64,000 nt of DNA from contig NZ_NEVU01000002.1 in assembly GCF_002261355.1 (NCBI RefSeq), forward strand, positions 558,001-622,000, in the 5' to 3' direction. The stretch comes from Bordetella genomosp. 12 (lineage in GTDB: Bacteria; Pseudomonadota; Gammaproteobacteria; Burkholderiales; Burkholderiaceae_B). Below are positions 63,709-64,000 of the stretch, piece by piece. The notes below the pieces were generated by a model, which saw only the letters and a program-made list of their open reading frames with translations, was not told the origin of the DNA and made no database searches. Numbering within the stretch: the first letter of the stretch is position 1; every line of letters starts with the position of its first letter. The position numbers and the translations under genes were made by a program.

Positions 63709-64000
63709 CTACACCGGCGTGGTGACCTTGCCCGTGGCGAAGTAGGCGGCCAGGTTTTCCAGCATGAGGTTTTCCATGTCCATGCGGGTTTCGGTGGTGG
63801 CGCTGCCGATATGCGGCAGCACGACCGCCTGGTCCGTGGTCCGCAGAAACTCCGGCACCTTGGGCTCGTGCTCGAACACATCCAGGGCTGCGAAACCGAG
63901 CTCACCCGACTCCAGCAGGCTGACCATGGCGGCTTCGTCGATCACCGGGCCGCGGGCGATATTGACGATAATGCCCTTGGGGCCGAGGGCGCGCAGCACT
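63709..64000 (-). CDS. D-isomer-specific 2-hydroxyacid dehydrogenase (cut by window end)
   Basis: The C-terminal ~97 codons of a 2-hydroxyacid dehydrogenase (glyoxylate/hydroxypyruvate reductase type). GIIVNIARGPVIDEAAMVSLLESGELGFAALDVFEHEP is the NAD-domain block with the active-site Arg and Glu, and VVLPHIGSATTETR has the catalytic His. The 5' part lies beyond the right edge. Specific substrate cannot be told. Confidence 0.9.
   Translation of the reverse strand, partial: VLRALGPKGIIVNIARGPVIDEAAMVSLLESGELGFAALDVFEHEPKVPEFLRTTDQAVVLPHIGSATTETRMDMENLMLENLAAYFATGKVTTPV

Overview
The window looks like one contiguous stretch of a high-GC betaproteobacterial chromosome, most likely family Alcaligenaceae (Bordetella/Achromobacter lineage). 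The reasons are a Bug/TctC-type periplasmic binding protein, the split pntAa-pntAb-pntB transhydrogenase, a globin-coupled diguanylate cyclase that keeps the haem-pocket residues known from Bordetella BpeGReg, the argD-argF-argG order, and a DUF3579 gene. No insertion sequence, phage gene or CRISPR array was seen. The first and last genes (tldD and a 2-hydroxyacid dehydrogenase) are cut by the window edges.

Region 1-11 kb: the end of tldD; a DAHP synthase gene preceded by a Phe/Tyr-rich leader peptide and a textbook attenuator (the strongest regulatory find here); a D-lactate dehydrogenase-like flavoprotein; glcDEF glycolate oxidase; and, facing it, the three-gene proton-translocating transhydrogenase. 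Region 11-20 kb: an N-formylglutamate amidohydrolase with a Bug binding protein and a divergent LysR regulator, mnmA, a TauE exporter, a GST, purB, and a cytochrome c'/cytochrome b561 pair that converge on a 25-bp perfect hairpin. Region 20-27 kb: a DUF3053 lipoprotein overlapping an AI-2E-family exporter, speG, and two diguanylate cyclases, one haem-sensing and one membrane-bound.

Region 27-33 kb is an iron-uptake module: a Fur-box candidate, a FecI-like sigma factor, a FecR-like anti-sigma factor with a twin-arginine signal, and a TonB-dependent siderophore receptor carrying the N-terminal signalling domain. The matching energy unit tonB-exbB-exbD lies at 50.6-52.9 kb behind its own palindromic Fur box. 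Region 33-43 kb holds the ergothioneine genes egtB-egtD, a phospholipase D-type lipoprotein, an FMN-binding glutamate synthase-family protein, a TsuA/YeeE-type sulfur importer, ArsB and an AEC carrier. Region 43-50 kb is translation-related: three identical tRNA-Leu(CAG) genes around a DTW-domain tRNA-modifying enzyme, rnr, rlmB, a Met/Cys PLP enzyme, hupB with a large hairpin in its upstream region, and tRNA-Val(TAC). Region 53-64 kb contains an OmpR-type two-component pair, kup, a small surface-carbohydrate-like module (FkbM methyltransferase behind a 15-bp tandem repeat, a possible gene remnant, and an AT-richer membrane acyltransferase), then argD-argF-argG.

Most genes are housekeeping or transport genes. 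The accessory-looking parts are 19.8-20.8 kb, 26.1-28.0 kb and 56.8-59.5 kb. All coordinates and motifs were read by eye from the sequence; family names come from motif and length recognition, not from database searches.
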